Part shown: one piece after another, positions 33,562 through 42,084 of the stretch
Numbering within the stretch: position 1 is the stretch's first letter
Layout of the letters: every line of letters begins with the position of its first letter
DNA from: JAUWVG01 sp964633715
GTDB lineage: Bacteria > Acidobacteriota > Aminicenantia > Aminicenantales > Aminicenantaceae
Length of the DNA: 47,029 nucleotides
Reading direction: 5' to 3'
NCBI GenBank assembly: GCA_964633715.1
Contig: CAZWHQ010000035.1
Coordinates: forward strand, 1 to 47,029
Position numbers and translations under genes: made by a program
The notes under the pieces: generated by a model
The model's input: only the letters and a program-made list of their open reading frames with translations
Told to the model about the DNA's origin: nothing
Databases searched by the model: none

Positions 33562-33774
33562 TTTTACATGCCTCTTTTTTTTTGATAACACAGTAAAATT
33601 GACATTTTCACATGGAAGTCACTAGCTTATACGTTTATTTTTTGAGAAAGTTGCTGATCCATGAGAAATAAAGAAATTTTCATGGATAATATCATTGACT
33701 CTAACATGTTCAATCTCTCAGAATAAGTAGAGATACAACTTTGCACATTTGTCTTATTCGTAGGAGAAATAATA

Positions 33775-34296
33775 ATGCAAATAGATATCGGTTTTTATAG
33801 AATTAGGGATTGGAAGACAAGTGACACATTTTCCATTGCCAAGTACGCAAACAATAAACAAATCTGGAAAAACCTGCGTGATGGCTTTCCCTTTCCCTAT
33901 AATCTTTCAGATGCTGAGAATTTTCTATCCCTTGTCCAGCTGCAGGAGCCAAGGGCGTATTTTGCCATTGCTTCCAGCGAAGAAGCCATCGGCAGTATCG
34001 GATTGGGGATTGGCTCGGATGTTCACCGTTTTACGGCGGAACTAGGATTCTGGCTGGCCGAGCCGTTCTGGAACAAAGGCATTATGACCGACGCTGTAAT
34101 CCGTTTCACTGAGTACGCATTTGAAACATTTAAGCTTCACCGCATCTATGCAGAGCCTTATGTTACGAATCCTGCGTCGGCGCGCGTGTTAGAGAAGGCC
34201 GGTTACGCTTTTGAGGGAACTCTTAAATCCAATGTCTTTAAAGACGGGAAAGTCCTGGACCAACATCTCTATGCTAGAGTTCAAGAGAGCCTTTAA
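33775..34296 (+). CDS. GNAT-family N-acetyltransferase (RimJ/RimL type)
   Basis: The 173-aa protein is a typical GNAT: DWKTSDTFSIAKYANN at the start, GSIGLGI, ELGFWLAEPFWNKGIMTDAV (acetyl-CoA site, E-L-G-F-W-L motif) and NPASARVLEKAGYAFEGT near the end. Such enzymes acetylate N-terminal amines of proteins or small molecules. It stands alone between divergent and convergent genes, with no visible partner. Confidence 0.92.
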   Translation: MQIDIGFYRIRDWKTSDTFSIAKYANNKQIWKNLRDGFPFPYNLSDAENFLSLVQLQEPRAYFAIASSEEAIGSIGLGIGSDVHRFTAELGFWLAEPFWNKGIMTDAVIRFTEYAFETFKLHRIYAEPYVTNPASARVLEKAGYAFEGTLKSNVFKDGKVLDQHLYARVQESL

Positions 34297-34329
34297 ATAG
34301 CAAAAAAAGCTTGGCGGTCCCCGAGAATT

Positions 34330-35649
34330 TTATTTTATAGTGTATGTGCTCTTGCTGCGCGGAGGCATGGTGCAGGCGCAGATTTGGCTTTCATTTCCGT
34401 CTTTTCCGACGGCACTCACACCAAAGACATATTCGTCAATAGTGACTTTATCCAGCGTGTATTCTGAAACATCACCCACAAAAAGTTCGTTTTCCCAAAA
34501 GGGAGCCGTGGTTTTTCTCCAAAAGACTTTATAACCTGCCAAGTTATCGGAAGGGACAGGATTCCATCTCAACTGAGCTGAATACCCGTCCTCTCCTCGC
34601 CCCAGAAGAGCACGGCCTCTTTCGCTTGTGATGCTGGGAGAGGGGGGGGCAGAGGCCAAAGAGGCTAAGATAGAGGAAACTATGCGGATGTTCCGTGTGC
34701 AGTAATCAAGGTCCATGTTATCAAAAGTGTCGTTGACCGTGTGCTGACGTGAATAGTTTTCATTGGCTTCCATCATGCGGATACCGGGCCATCCTTCGAG
34801 GACAAACGGTATGTGATCACCACCCCGCCCGAAACGGTCTGCCCTGAAGATACAATCAATTTCGGCAGAGGGGAAATACTTCTCTCCGATTCTTTTTGCG
34901 TACCGGGCCAGTTGCCTTGAGGAGGAGTCTGCAGGACCTGCAGAGAAAACTCGCATACGTTTGTTGTCGATAAGGCCGCTTCCGCCTTCGATATTACCGA
35001 TCATGTCCAGAGTGATCACTCCATCAATGGTTTTTCCATCCTCTTTTAACCGGGCAGCCATAAGTGTGGAACCGACAAGTCCCACCTCCTCACCAGCGAA
35101 TGCGACGAAATACAGTGTTGCATCAAATTCATAGCGGCTGAAAGTACGAGCCATCTCAATGAGGGCGGCCACGCCTGAACTGTCATCATTGACACCTGTA
35201 GCAGGATTATCATAACTGCCCTTTGGATAGGTATCGTCTGTCTTCCTGGCAACTGAATCGTAATGGGCATTGACCAGAAAAATCCGTTCCTGGTCACCCG
35301 TGAAGCGTCCAGGCAGCACGGCCACAACGTTGCGCATGGTCACATCCCTGTTGATTCGTCTTTGAGGCGGTAGTTCGTAGGTGTCGAAAAACACTTTGAG
35401 TTTAGGGCTTAAGCTCGAAAATTTTTCATGGATCCAATCGGCAGACGCTTTAATCCCGAATCCTTCTCTATCCGAGGAGAACACATGCCGTGTTTGGAAA
35501 GATTCCAGTTTTTTAAGGATGAGTTCGACATTGTCTTTAGATATGTCCTTTATGATGTTTTCGATGTCCGCAGGTGGAATGGCATGAACTGTCTGTATCA
35601 AAAGAATGGCCATACAAAACGAAAACGTCAAAACAAGTTTCTTGTTCAT
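34330..35649 (-). CDS. Exported M28-family peptidase with C-terminal fibronectin-like domain
   Basis: The 439-aa protein has a signal peptide (MNKKLVLTFSFCMAILLIQT). The M28 zinc residues are present: NAHYDSV, GVNDDSSG, FAGEEVG with the catalytic Glu pair, TLDMIGN and SRQHTVNDT. This is an aminopeptidase-like fold. The last 100 residues (RWNPVPSDNLAGYKVFWR, YVFGVSAVGKDGNES) look like a fibronectin type III domain. I chose the ATG at 35649, preceded by GGAGAAGGA; 13 further codons upstream do not add a signal. It probably trims peptides outside the cytoplasmic membrane. Confidence 0.93.
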   Translation of the reverse strand: MNKKLVLTFSFCMAILLIQTVHAIPPADIENIIKDISKDNVELILKKLESFQTRHVFSSDREGFGIKASADWIHEKFSSLSPKLKVFFDTYELPPQRRINRDVTMRNVVAVLPGRFTGDQERIFLVNAHYDSVARKTDDTYPKGSYDNPATGVNDDSSGVAALIEMARTFSRYEFDATLYFVAFAGEEVGLVGSTLMAARLKEDGKTIDGVITLDMIGNIEGGSGLIDNKRMRVFSAGPADSSSRQLARYAKRIGEKYFPSAEIDCIFRADRFGRGGDHIPFVLEGWPGIRMMEANENYSRQHTVNDTFDNMDLDYCTRNIRIVSSILASLASAPPSPSITSERGRALLGRGEDGYSAQLRWNPVPSDNLAGYKVFWRKTTAPFWENELFVGDVSEYTLDKVTIDEYVFGVSAVGKDGNESQICACTMPPRSKSTYTIK

Positions 35650-35743
35650 GAGTCCTTCTCCTTTCTTTTTATGTTTGGATAAACACAATATTATGGCAAA
35701 AGTGTTTCATTTCTCAAGTCCAAATCCTCGTTTATTTGAATAA

Positions 35744-35772
35744 TTGACACTCTCCAGGGAGTGTGATACGTT
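35744..35772 (+). promoter_or_regulatory. Promoter with inverted repeat between -35 and -10
   Basis: TTGACA (35744-35749) and TACGTT (35767-35772) are 17 nt apart. ACACTC-N6-GAGTGT (35747-35764) overlaps the -35 box and fills the spacer, so a bound protein would block RNA polymerase. It drives the gene at 35805. Confidence 0.6.
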
Positions 35773-35804
35773 TTTGTCACTTTTATAGGGAAGAGGCATG
35801 TATT

Positions 35805-38438
35805 ATGAAGACGAGAAATTTGTTAATTGGATTCCTGTTTTTTAGCTTGGTCTTTCCATTTTTCGGGCAAGCTCAAGAAGCAAAAAGCCCGCTTTTGGAT
35901 TCATGGGAACAGTATCTTAAACTCAAAAAAGAATCCACATTTAGACTGAAATGGATATCTCTCGGCCCGGTGATGAATTCCGCCAGAGTTGAGGCTGTCC
36001 AGTGTGATCCGGCCAGTCCTGGAACGATGTACGTGGCTTTTGGTTCAGGTAACCTCTGGAAGACCACCAATGGGGGTCTGACATGGAACCCTAAGTTTGA
36101 AAATCAATCGGCGCTGGGAATCGGTGATATCGCACTCGCTCCATCCAATCCAAATATAATCTGGCTCGGTTCCGGCGAAAGTCTCAAAAAGGCGAGAAAT
36201 TTCACCATGCCCGGTACCGGGGTGTTTCGTTCCGAAGATGGAGGTGAAAGCTGGACCAACACCGGTCTGTTTGATTCCTTTCATATCGGGGAGATTGCTG
36301 TTCATCCTGAAAATCCGGATATTGTTTATGTCGCTGTTTTGGGACATTTTTGGTCCACAAACAAGAATCGTGGCCTCTATCGGACAATGAATGGAGGCCA
36401 AACATGGGAGCATGTGCTTTTTGTGGACGAACGAACAGGGGCCATTGATGTAGTCATTGCCCCATCCGATCCTCGGGTGATCTATGTCTCCATGTGGGAG
36501 AATAATCCGACAACATTTGGACCCCAAAGCGGTGTATATAAAAGCACAAATGGTGGACAATCTTTCTTAAGATTGAAAGGCGGGCTCCCGGACGGACCCC
36601 GGACGGGACGGATTGGGCTGGCTGTCTCTTGGTCGAATCCGAATAAGGTTTACGCTCTGGTCGATAATTTCAATAAGGACAACAGAATATATGCTGAGGT
36701 CTATCGCTCTTTGGATGGAGGGGCAAACTGGAATAGAACCCATGAAGAGGAACTCCAAATCTTTTCAAGCATTGGCTGGTATTTTGCCGACTGTTATGTC
36801 AATCCCCAGGATGACGAAGAATTTTTTGCGTTGGGTGTCAGAATGGCTCACACCACAAACGGTGGAAAAAGCTTCAGCTTGGTTGCCGGGGATGTTTTTC
36901 ATCTTTTTCCCAACCGGGCGGAGCCGCTTCATCTCGATCACTGCGAGATGTGGATCAATCCCCAAAATCCCGATCATCTGGTTCTTGGCAACGATGGAGG
37001 ACTATATGTGAGTTTGGACAAAGGAAAATCCTGGCTTCATCACAATAACATCCCCACTGGAGAGTTTTATGATATATCTGTCGATAACCAGGATCCCTAT
37101 TATGTCTATGGAGGCAACCAGGATGATGCCTCTGTATTTGGTCCGGCCAAGGAGTGGAATCCCCAATTTGCGGACGGATGGAAATATATATGGCTTGATT
37201 CCTGGGCAGGTGGAGATGGTTGTTTTACTTTTCCTGATCCTGAAGATCCGAATACCGTCTATTTTTCCTCACAGAACGGAGGAGCAAAAAGGAAAGACAT
37301 GAACTCGGGCCGCTCGAGGTCTATTCGTCCCAGGCTGCCAAAAGGCCATTCCGGCAGTCTGGCCTTTAATTTTGTCACTCCGTACTTTATCTCTCCCCAT
37401 AACCATCTCACTCTCTATCATGCAGGAAATTACATTTTTAAAAGCCAGAATAGGGGAGACACGTGGACTCTCATAAGCCCGGACCTGGCTGTGTCGGCTT
37501 ATGAGAAGAAAAAGTCCACAGCTACAGGGGCCATCGCAGAGTCGCTTTTAAAACCGGGGTTGCTCTATGTGGGAACGGATAATGGTGCCTTTTGGGTGAC
37601 AAAAAACGACGGAAAGGAATGGACCGAGTTTTCCCAAGGGCTGCCCAATCAATACATTCGGAGTATCTGCCCATCCCGTTTCAGTGAATCCCGTGTTTAT
37701 ACGGCTGTTCCTGGCATCAACAACGACGATCTGCAGAATCATTTGTTCGTTTCAGAGGATTATGGGCGGAACTGGATGTCTATTTCGTCCAATCTTCCTG
37801 ATGAGATCGCCTATGTCATCCTTGAAGATCCGACAAATGAAAATATTCTCTATGCTGGCTTGTACCGGGGTGTTTATGTGTCTGTGGACAGAGGGAAAAG
37901 TTGGTCTCTTTTGGGTCCGGAAATGGCAGCTACAGCCATCAGTGATCTTGTTATCCAGGAAAGAGAGATGGATCTTGTCGTGGGGACTCACGGCAGGGGA
38001 ATATACAAGATGAATATCAAGCCCATACAAAAGGCGTTTGAAAATGGCATCCCAAACAGTCCGTTTTTGTTTGAAACACCGGTAGCGTGCAGACCATGGA
38101 TCAATGATTCTCATCGGGACTTCAGGGCCAGCACAGCAGAAAAAGTCCCGATCACTTTTTATCTAACTCAAGAAGCCGAAGTGATCCTCAATGTGATCGA
38201 CGGAAAAGAGACTAGCGTGTGGTCCAAATCACTCAAAGCTAATAAAGGCTTCAATCAGATTCGCTGGGATCTTGTCACAAAAAGAGTGGACAACCCGGAA
38301 GCCTATTTTTTCCGCTATCTCGAATATATCAATCCTGGAGAATACCAGATCCAAATTAAAGGCAGTGGGATAGATTTAAAAGGTCCTCTCACAGTCATCG
38401 ACCGCCAATCTCCGGACTATAAGAATCCAAAGGAGTAA
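35805..38438 (+). CDS. Exported sortilin/VPS10-like Asp-box beta-propeller protein (second copy)
   Basis: The 877-aa protein has a signal peptide (MKTRNLLIGFLFFSLVFPFF, then GQAQEA) and at least eight Asp-box motifs: KTTNGGLTW, RSEDGGESW, RTMNGGQTW, KSTNGGQSF, RSLDGGANW, VSLDKGKSW, VTKNDGKEW, VSEDYGRNW, VSVDRGKSW. The gene is a distant paralogue of the one at 12424 and has a similar C-terminal sandwich-like part. The first 14 codons of the longest frame are dropped because AAGAGG precedes the ATG at 35805. No enzyme activity can be claimed from the motifs; they are propeller structure. Confidence 0.87.
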   Translation: MKTRNLLIGFLFFSLVFPFFGQAQEAKSPLLDSWEQYLKLKKESTFRLKWISLGPVMNSARVEAVQCDPASPGTMYVAFGSGNLWKTTNGGLTWNPKFENQSALGIGDIALAPSNPNIIWLGSGESLKKARNFTMPGTGVFRSEDGGESWTNTGLFDSFHIGEIAVHPENPDIVYVAVLGHFWSTNKNRGLYRTMNGGQTWEHVLFVDERTGAIDVVIAPSDPRVIYVSMWENNPTTFGPQSGVYKSTNGGQSFLRLKGGLPDGPRTGRIGLAVSWSNPNKVYALVDNFNKDNRIYAEVYRSLDGGANWNRTHEEELQIFSSIGWYFADCYVNPQDDEEFFALGVRMAHTTNGGKSFSLVAGDVFHLFPNRAEPLHLDHCEMWINPQNPDHLVLGNDGGLYVSLDKGKSWLHHNNIPTGEFYDISVDNQDPYYVYGGNQDDASVFGPAKEWNPQFADGWKYIWLDSWAGGDGCFTFPDPEDPNTVYFSSQNGGAKRKDMNSGRSRSIRPRLPKGHSGSLAFNFVTPYFISPHNHLTLYHAGNYIFKSQNRGDTWTLISPDLAVSAYEKKKSTATGAIAESLLKPGLLYVGTDNGAFWVTKNDGKEWTEFSQGLPNQYIRSICPSRFSESRVYTAVPGINNDDLQNHLFVSEDYGRNWMSISSNLPDEIAYVILEDPTNENILYAGLYRGVYVSVDRGKSWSLLGPEMAATAISDLVIQEREMDLVVGTHGRGIYKMNIKPIQKAFENGIPNSPFLFETPVACRPWINDSHRDFRASTAEKVPITFYLTQEAEVILNVIDGKETSVWSKSLKANKGFNQIRWDLVTKRVDNPEAYFFRYLEYINPGEYQIQIKGSGIDLKGPLTVIDRQSPDYKNPKE

Positions 38439-38442
38439 TCCC

Positions 38443-39801
38443 TTACTTGTCGTTGAGGGGAGCGGAGGAGATGGATATCCATCCTGTATTTCCCTGATGT
38501 GTTTTGACAAACCAGTATCCTTCATAAGATCCTAAAACAGAAAATATGTTCCCGGTTGAGAGCACATCTTTGGCTGGAGCATACGGAAAGGGCGTTTCCC
38601 GCATTTCCTGGTTGGTCTGGGCTTGAAGATTTTCTATTGATGCATCGATAGGTTCGAGACTGTCTTCATAGACAAACCCCGATGTGCCGTCCGGAAGAAG
38701 GACACGGTACCATCTGTAAACAGCCGCTTGAACTTTCATAAGAGAGTACTGGTCAAGAGCTTTAATCCGGTCCGAGCGTCCGTCTGCGGCAGCTCTTAGA
38801 GAGACATCTGGTTCAGTGGACCTGGCCCATCCGCCGAGCATTTCGAGATTGGCCGACACAGTTCTGGGAGTCGTTTCCAATTTAGTTAAGTAGGGAGCGG
38901 GATCGACAGGACCGCTTCCCCGCGCATAAATACCGAAATGGAGGTGAGGTGGAGTTGTGCGGGCATTTCCAGTATTGCCAACGGTTCCGATTTTCTGTCC
39001 GGCTTTCACCTCTGTATTAGGCTCCACATCCTGGGTTTGCAGGTGTGCAAAATAAAGATTGATGGAGCGATCTGCGTCAAAGAGCCAGATGACATTGCCT
39101 CCGAGATCGTTTTCTCCCACATGCCTGACCCGGGCATCACATGGGGCCAGAACAGGAGTGTGCCGCCTGGCAAATATGTCGACTCCGTTGTGCACTCTCC
39201 GTCCTGCATCTCGGGGGACACCAAATCCACTAAGTATGGCGCTTGTTGTCTTTCCCTCTACAGGAAAATCCAGTGAGGCGTCTTTCCACAGCAGGACTTT
39301 GAAACGCCCTCCCCGAAGGAGTTCTGGCTGGAGGCGGATAACGTACCGCGCATCCCGACGGGGTTCAAAGACCAGACGCTTTTCTGTTTCATTAGCGCTG
39401 GCTACACGCACCCATTCGTCTTCCGATTCGCCCTGTTCGCGAAAGCAGTCGATAAAGAGACGCGATGGTTTTTCGCTGTCGACCGTTACGTTCAGTTCGA
39501 TCCTTTGGCCCCGTTTGACATCGAAGCGATAAGCCAAGGCTATAGGTTCAGAAGGGGAAATATAGAAGACTTCTTCCAGAGGAAGAGAAATATCGATGGG
39601 TTTTTGAAGGGCCAATCCTGCGGCATTTATCCAGTCTTGACCTAGCGCCGAATCAGCAAGGTTTGCCTCAAGGAGAGAGTGACGGTAAGCATCATGAGCA
39701 TGTGTGGGTTTGTAGGCTTCTGGTACGATCTCCTTCCGGCAGCCTGGAATCAGAAAAAAAACAAGCAGAAGAGAGAAAAAAACAGCGATTTTTTTTGTCA
39801 T
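38443..39801 (-). CDS. M23 (LytM) metallopeptidase lipoprotein with SH3-like C-terminus
   Basis: The 452-aa protein has a lipobox LIPGC (Cys21), so it is membrane-anchored in the periplasm. The M23 zinc motifs are HNGVD (His204, Asp208), FAHL (His253) and HLH (286-288). This family cuts peptide bridges in peptidoglycan or activates amidases. A domain of about 170 residues precedes the catalytic part, and two SH3b-like segments (about 313-452) follow, likely binding cell wall. I chose the ATG at 39801 because it starts the lipoprotein signal; no clear ribosome site is visible. It ends four bases from the convergent propeller gene. Confidence 0.88.
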   Translation of the reverse strand: MTKKIAVFFSLLLVFFLIPGCRKEIVPEAYKPTHAHDAYRHSLLEANLADSALGQDWINAAGLALQKPIDISLPLEEVFYISPSEPIALAYRFDVKRGQRIELNVTVDSEKPSRLFIDCFREQGESEDEWVRVASANETEKRLVFEPRRDARYVIRLQPELLRGGRFKVLLWKDASLDFPVEGKTTSAILSGFGVPRDAGRRVHNGVDIFARRHTPVLAPCDARVRHVGENDLGGNVIWLFDADRSINLYFAHLQTQDVEPNTEVKAGQKIGTVGNTGNARTTPPHLHFGIYARGSGPVDPAPYLTKLETTPRTVSANLEMLGGWARSTEPDVSLRAAADGRSDRIKALDQYSLMKVQAAVYRWYRVLLPDGTSGFVYEDSLEPIDASIENLQAQTNQEMRETPFPYAPAKDVLSTGNIFSVLGSYEGYWFVKTHQGNTGWISISSAPLNDK

Positions 39802-39873
39802 GATTTTTAATCTTTGATTATTTAATTCTAGCGTGTGCGAATCCATACATCAAGAGATGAACTCGTTAAAATT

Positions 39874-40065
39874 TCAATCTTCTTCGAAGTTGTTGCGGTA
39901 AAGATAATTATAGGCGATCGATCCCGAAGGATTTTTGACCTCCCATTCTCCTGTTTTTTCATTCTTTTTGTAGATTGAGGTATGTTCGTGAGGATTTATC
40001 GAAGGGGCTGAGGCATTTGATTTTTCAGAAGCAGCGAGTTCTTCAAGCCCGGATTTTTTTTCCAT
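39874..40065 (-). CDS. 63-aa protein at the end of the LolCDE-like operon
   Basis: The small protein is polar and charged (MEKKSGLEELAASEKS, then HEHTSIYKKNEKTGEWEV and SIAYNYLYRNNFEED), with no signal or membrane helix. I chose the ATG at 40065, which starts four bases after the stop of the LolA-like gene; a longer frame would overlap that gene by 47 nt. The close spacing suggests co-expression. I do not know a family. Confidence 0.55.
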   Translation of the reverse strand: MEKKSGLEELAASEKSNASAPSINPHEHTSIYKKNEKTGEWEVKNPSGSIAYNYLYRNNFEED

Positions 40066-40069
40066 CTGT

Positions 40070-40813
40070 CTACCGCAGCGAGGCCTTGGTGAAAATATAC
40101 TCTGGGATTGTGGCATTAAATTCGATGGTTTCGATTTTATACTCTGTTCCCCCCCCGCTTTTCAAGGCGTCTTTAAAGACCATATAAGAGGGGACCCATC
40201 TGTTCTGCATGCGTCTGACCTCCTTCACTTCGAAGATCTTGAGCAGTTTGCCGCTGCGGGCAAAACGTTCTTCCTTCAGGGAGACATATCTCTCCTTATC
40301 TACCCAGATTTTCCGTGAAGCATAGGAGATGTCTTCCACTTTGGCTGTCAGTTCCAGTATCCAGCAAGGACGTTCGAGGAAAATTTCTTCACCGATAACG
40401 TTGGCATTATAGATGTTGAGCAGTTCGGGATCTTCCATCATGTCCTCGTAGGACAGGTCCGATCCCATGACTGACTGCCTCAGCATATGCCCTGAAATTT
40501 TAATTGTGCGGTCTGTCGAGGGGATATAGGTCCACAGTTGATCTTCCAGTTTCAGCATCTTGGTGCCTGCCTCTCTGGCCGGAGCCAGGTACTCTGTAAA
40601 AGATTTCTCCTCGCCGGCTACCCATGTTTTAGATTTGATGGAGCGGCGTCCCCGGCGGCCGTTGATGATCATTTCGGCTGTGGCGATTTTATTGTCCGAT
40701 CCGATGTTGTCGTCCACGCGCTTGAGAATTTCTTCGCCTGTGGGGGGAACTTGTGCTGTTCCCGCAATAGACAACAAAATGAGTATTAATATGAAATGTG
40801 TTGCTTTTTTCAT
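40070..40813 (-). CDS. Periplasmic LolA-like outer-membrane lipoprotein-sorting protein
   Basis: The 247-aa protein has a signal peptide (MKKATHFILILILLSIAGTA) and the half-barrel of the COG2834/TP_0789-like family: PPTGEEILKRVDDNIG, TWVAGEEKSFTEYLAPA, LWTYIPSTDRTIKISGHM, GSDLSYEDMM. These carry lipids or lipoproteins to the outer membrane. The ATGA overlap with the upstream permease shows coupling. Together with an ABC pump and an outer-membrane barrel, this builds an inner-to-outer membrane route. Confidence 0.88.
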   Translation of the reverse strand: MKKATHFILILILLSIAGTAQVPPTGEEILKRVDDNIGSDNKIATAEMIINGRRGRRSIKSKTWVAGEEKSFTEYLAPAREAGTKMLKLEDQLWTYIPSTDRTIKISGHMLRQSVMGSDLSYEDMMEDPELLNIYNANVIGEEIFLERPCWILELTAKVEDISYASRKIWVDKERYVSLKEERFARSGKLLKIFEVKEVRRMQNRWVPSYMVFKDALKSGGGTEYKIETIEFNATIPEYIFTKASLR

Positions 40814-42084
40814 ACTTCGAGCTCCTTCATCAATTGGGCGGTCTTGCGTTTGTAAATGCCTATCCCGGCAATAGACGAGCCGAGGACATTGGCTAATAGA
40901 CCGGGGATAAAACCAATCACAAAAGCAAATGGTGTGATTCTGGCACGGAGAACATCGTTAATGAGGAGAGTCGAACTCTGCATCATTTGGGAAATATTGA
41001 TGCCTTTCTCCTGCAGCCAAAAAGCCAGGATCAATGCGAATGCCGTGCCCAAAATAGTTCCAATACAGCCCAGAATCAGGGATTCACCAATCATGGACCG
41101 GTAGAGGTGGCCCTTGCTTTCTCCCATGGCCAAGCGCACGCCGATCTCGCCGTACCGCCTGAGGCTGCCGATAAGGCCCGCATTCCAGAGGACAATGGAC
41201 ATGATGATAACAAAAGCAAAAACCATGACAGGCATATAGAGATTAATCATGCCCAGCATGTCCGCCATCCCTCCCTGTTGGTGGAGGGACTTCATCACCG
41301 GTGCGAACTCATCCTGGTTTTCCTCATATTTGGCGTTGAAATTTTGGCTCATCGAATCGGCCTCTTCTTCCCTGTAGACAAAGTCCTCGGAAAAACCGAG
41401 GATTTCACCGGCTGCATCTTCCATATCCAACACGGTTTGAATATCTTTCACATCAGCCACCATAGCCCCGCGGTCAAGGGCGGATATACCGAAACGGACA
41501 GTCCCGGACACGGTAAAATTGGCGGCAGCCATACTTCCGTACATGGTCGAGCCGATCAGCGTGACTCTCTCGCCAATGGAAATCCCCAGACTCACGGCGA
41601 AATCGTCGCTGATCAATATGTCGCCCGGTTTTTCGGGTGCCTTCCCTTGGACAATGGAATCCTCGATGCCCAAGAGCCTCCATTCCAAACTGTTTTCTGA
41701 GAAAAGATCGATGGCCAGCCCGGCCACAGGGCCCTGAGAACGCGTTTCTCCTTTTTCGTCTGGAACATCCAACAGTCCGCCGAAGCGGATCCGTGGTGTC
41801 CATACGTAGTTGGGGAAATCTTGTTTGAGTTCGCCGATCAATCCCCGGACACCGATAAAGGCCAGGTCGTTGGGAACCTGGTCTGAATTTTCGTCGTAGG
41901 CACGGGACATTATTTTTACGTGGCCGGAGTCAAATCTGGTTGCGGTGTCGGTGAAGTTGGTGATCGCCCCGCCCATGTAGCAGTAGAACGCGACGGTGAG
42001 GAAAACTCCAAAAAAGACGACGAGGATAGGGAACAAACTCCTGGAACGATCACGAAGAATGCCTTTGAGAATGAATTTGATCAT
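40810..42084 (-). CDS. FtsX-family (LolCE/MacB-type) ABC permease (2)
   Basis: The 424-aa protein has the LolC/E-MacB layout: one N-terminal helix, a large periplasmic domain (about 45-290) and three C-terminal helices (PVMVFAFVIIMSIVLWNAGL and others). YGEIGVRLAMGESKGHLYRS is the coupling region common to this family. It overlaps the neighbours by ATGA on both sides. It moves a lipid, lipoprotein or toxic compound from the inner-membrane outer leaflet. Confidence 0.9.
   Translation of the reverse strand: MIKFILKGILRDRSRSLFPILVVFFGVFLTVAFYCYMGGAITNFTDTATRFDSGHVKIMSRAYDENSDQVPNDLAFIGVRGLIGELKQDFPNYVWTPRIRFGGLLDVPDEKGETRSQGPVAGLAIDLFSENSLEWRLLGIEDSIVQGKAPEKPGDILISDDFAVSLGISIGERVTLIGSTMYGSMAAANFTVSGTVRFGISALDRGAMVADVKDIQTVLDMEDAAGEILGFSEDFVYREEEADSMSQNFNAKYEENQDEFAPVMKSLHQQGGMADMLGMINLYMPVMVFAFVIIMSIVLWNAGLIGSLRRYGEIGVRLAMGESKGHLYRSMIGESLILGCIGTILGTAFALILAFWLQEKGINISQMMQSSTLLINDVLRARITPFAFVIGFIPGLLANVLGSSIAGIGIYKRKTAQLMKELEV

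Noticed and set aside
34310..34325. Terminator between the GNAT and M28 genes
   Set aside because: The stem is only 5 bp with one G-U pair (a mismatch on the other strand); the T-run is on the strand with the weaker stem.
35747..35764. CIRCE heat-shock element
   Set aside because: CIRCE needs a 9-nt spacer between half-sites beginning TTAGCACTC; here the spacer is 6 nt and the outer bases do not match.
40987..41700. 237-aa ORF opposite the FtsX-type permease
   Set aside because: Antisense to a clear permease gene and rich in His and Gln from reversed codons; no start site.
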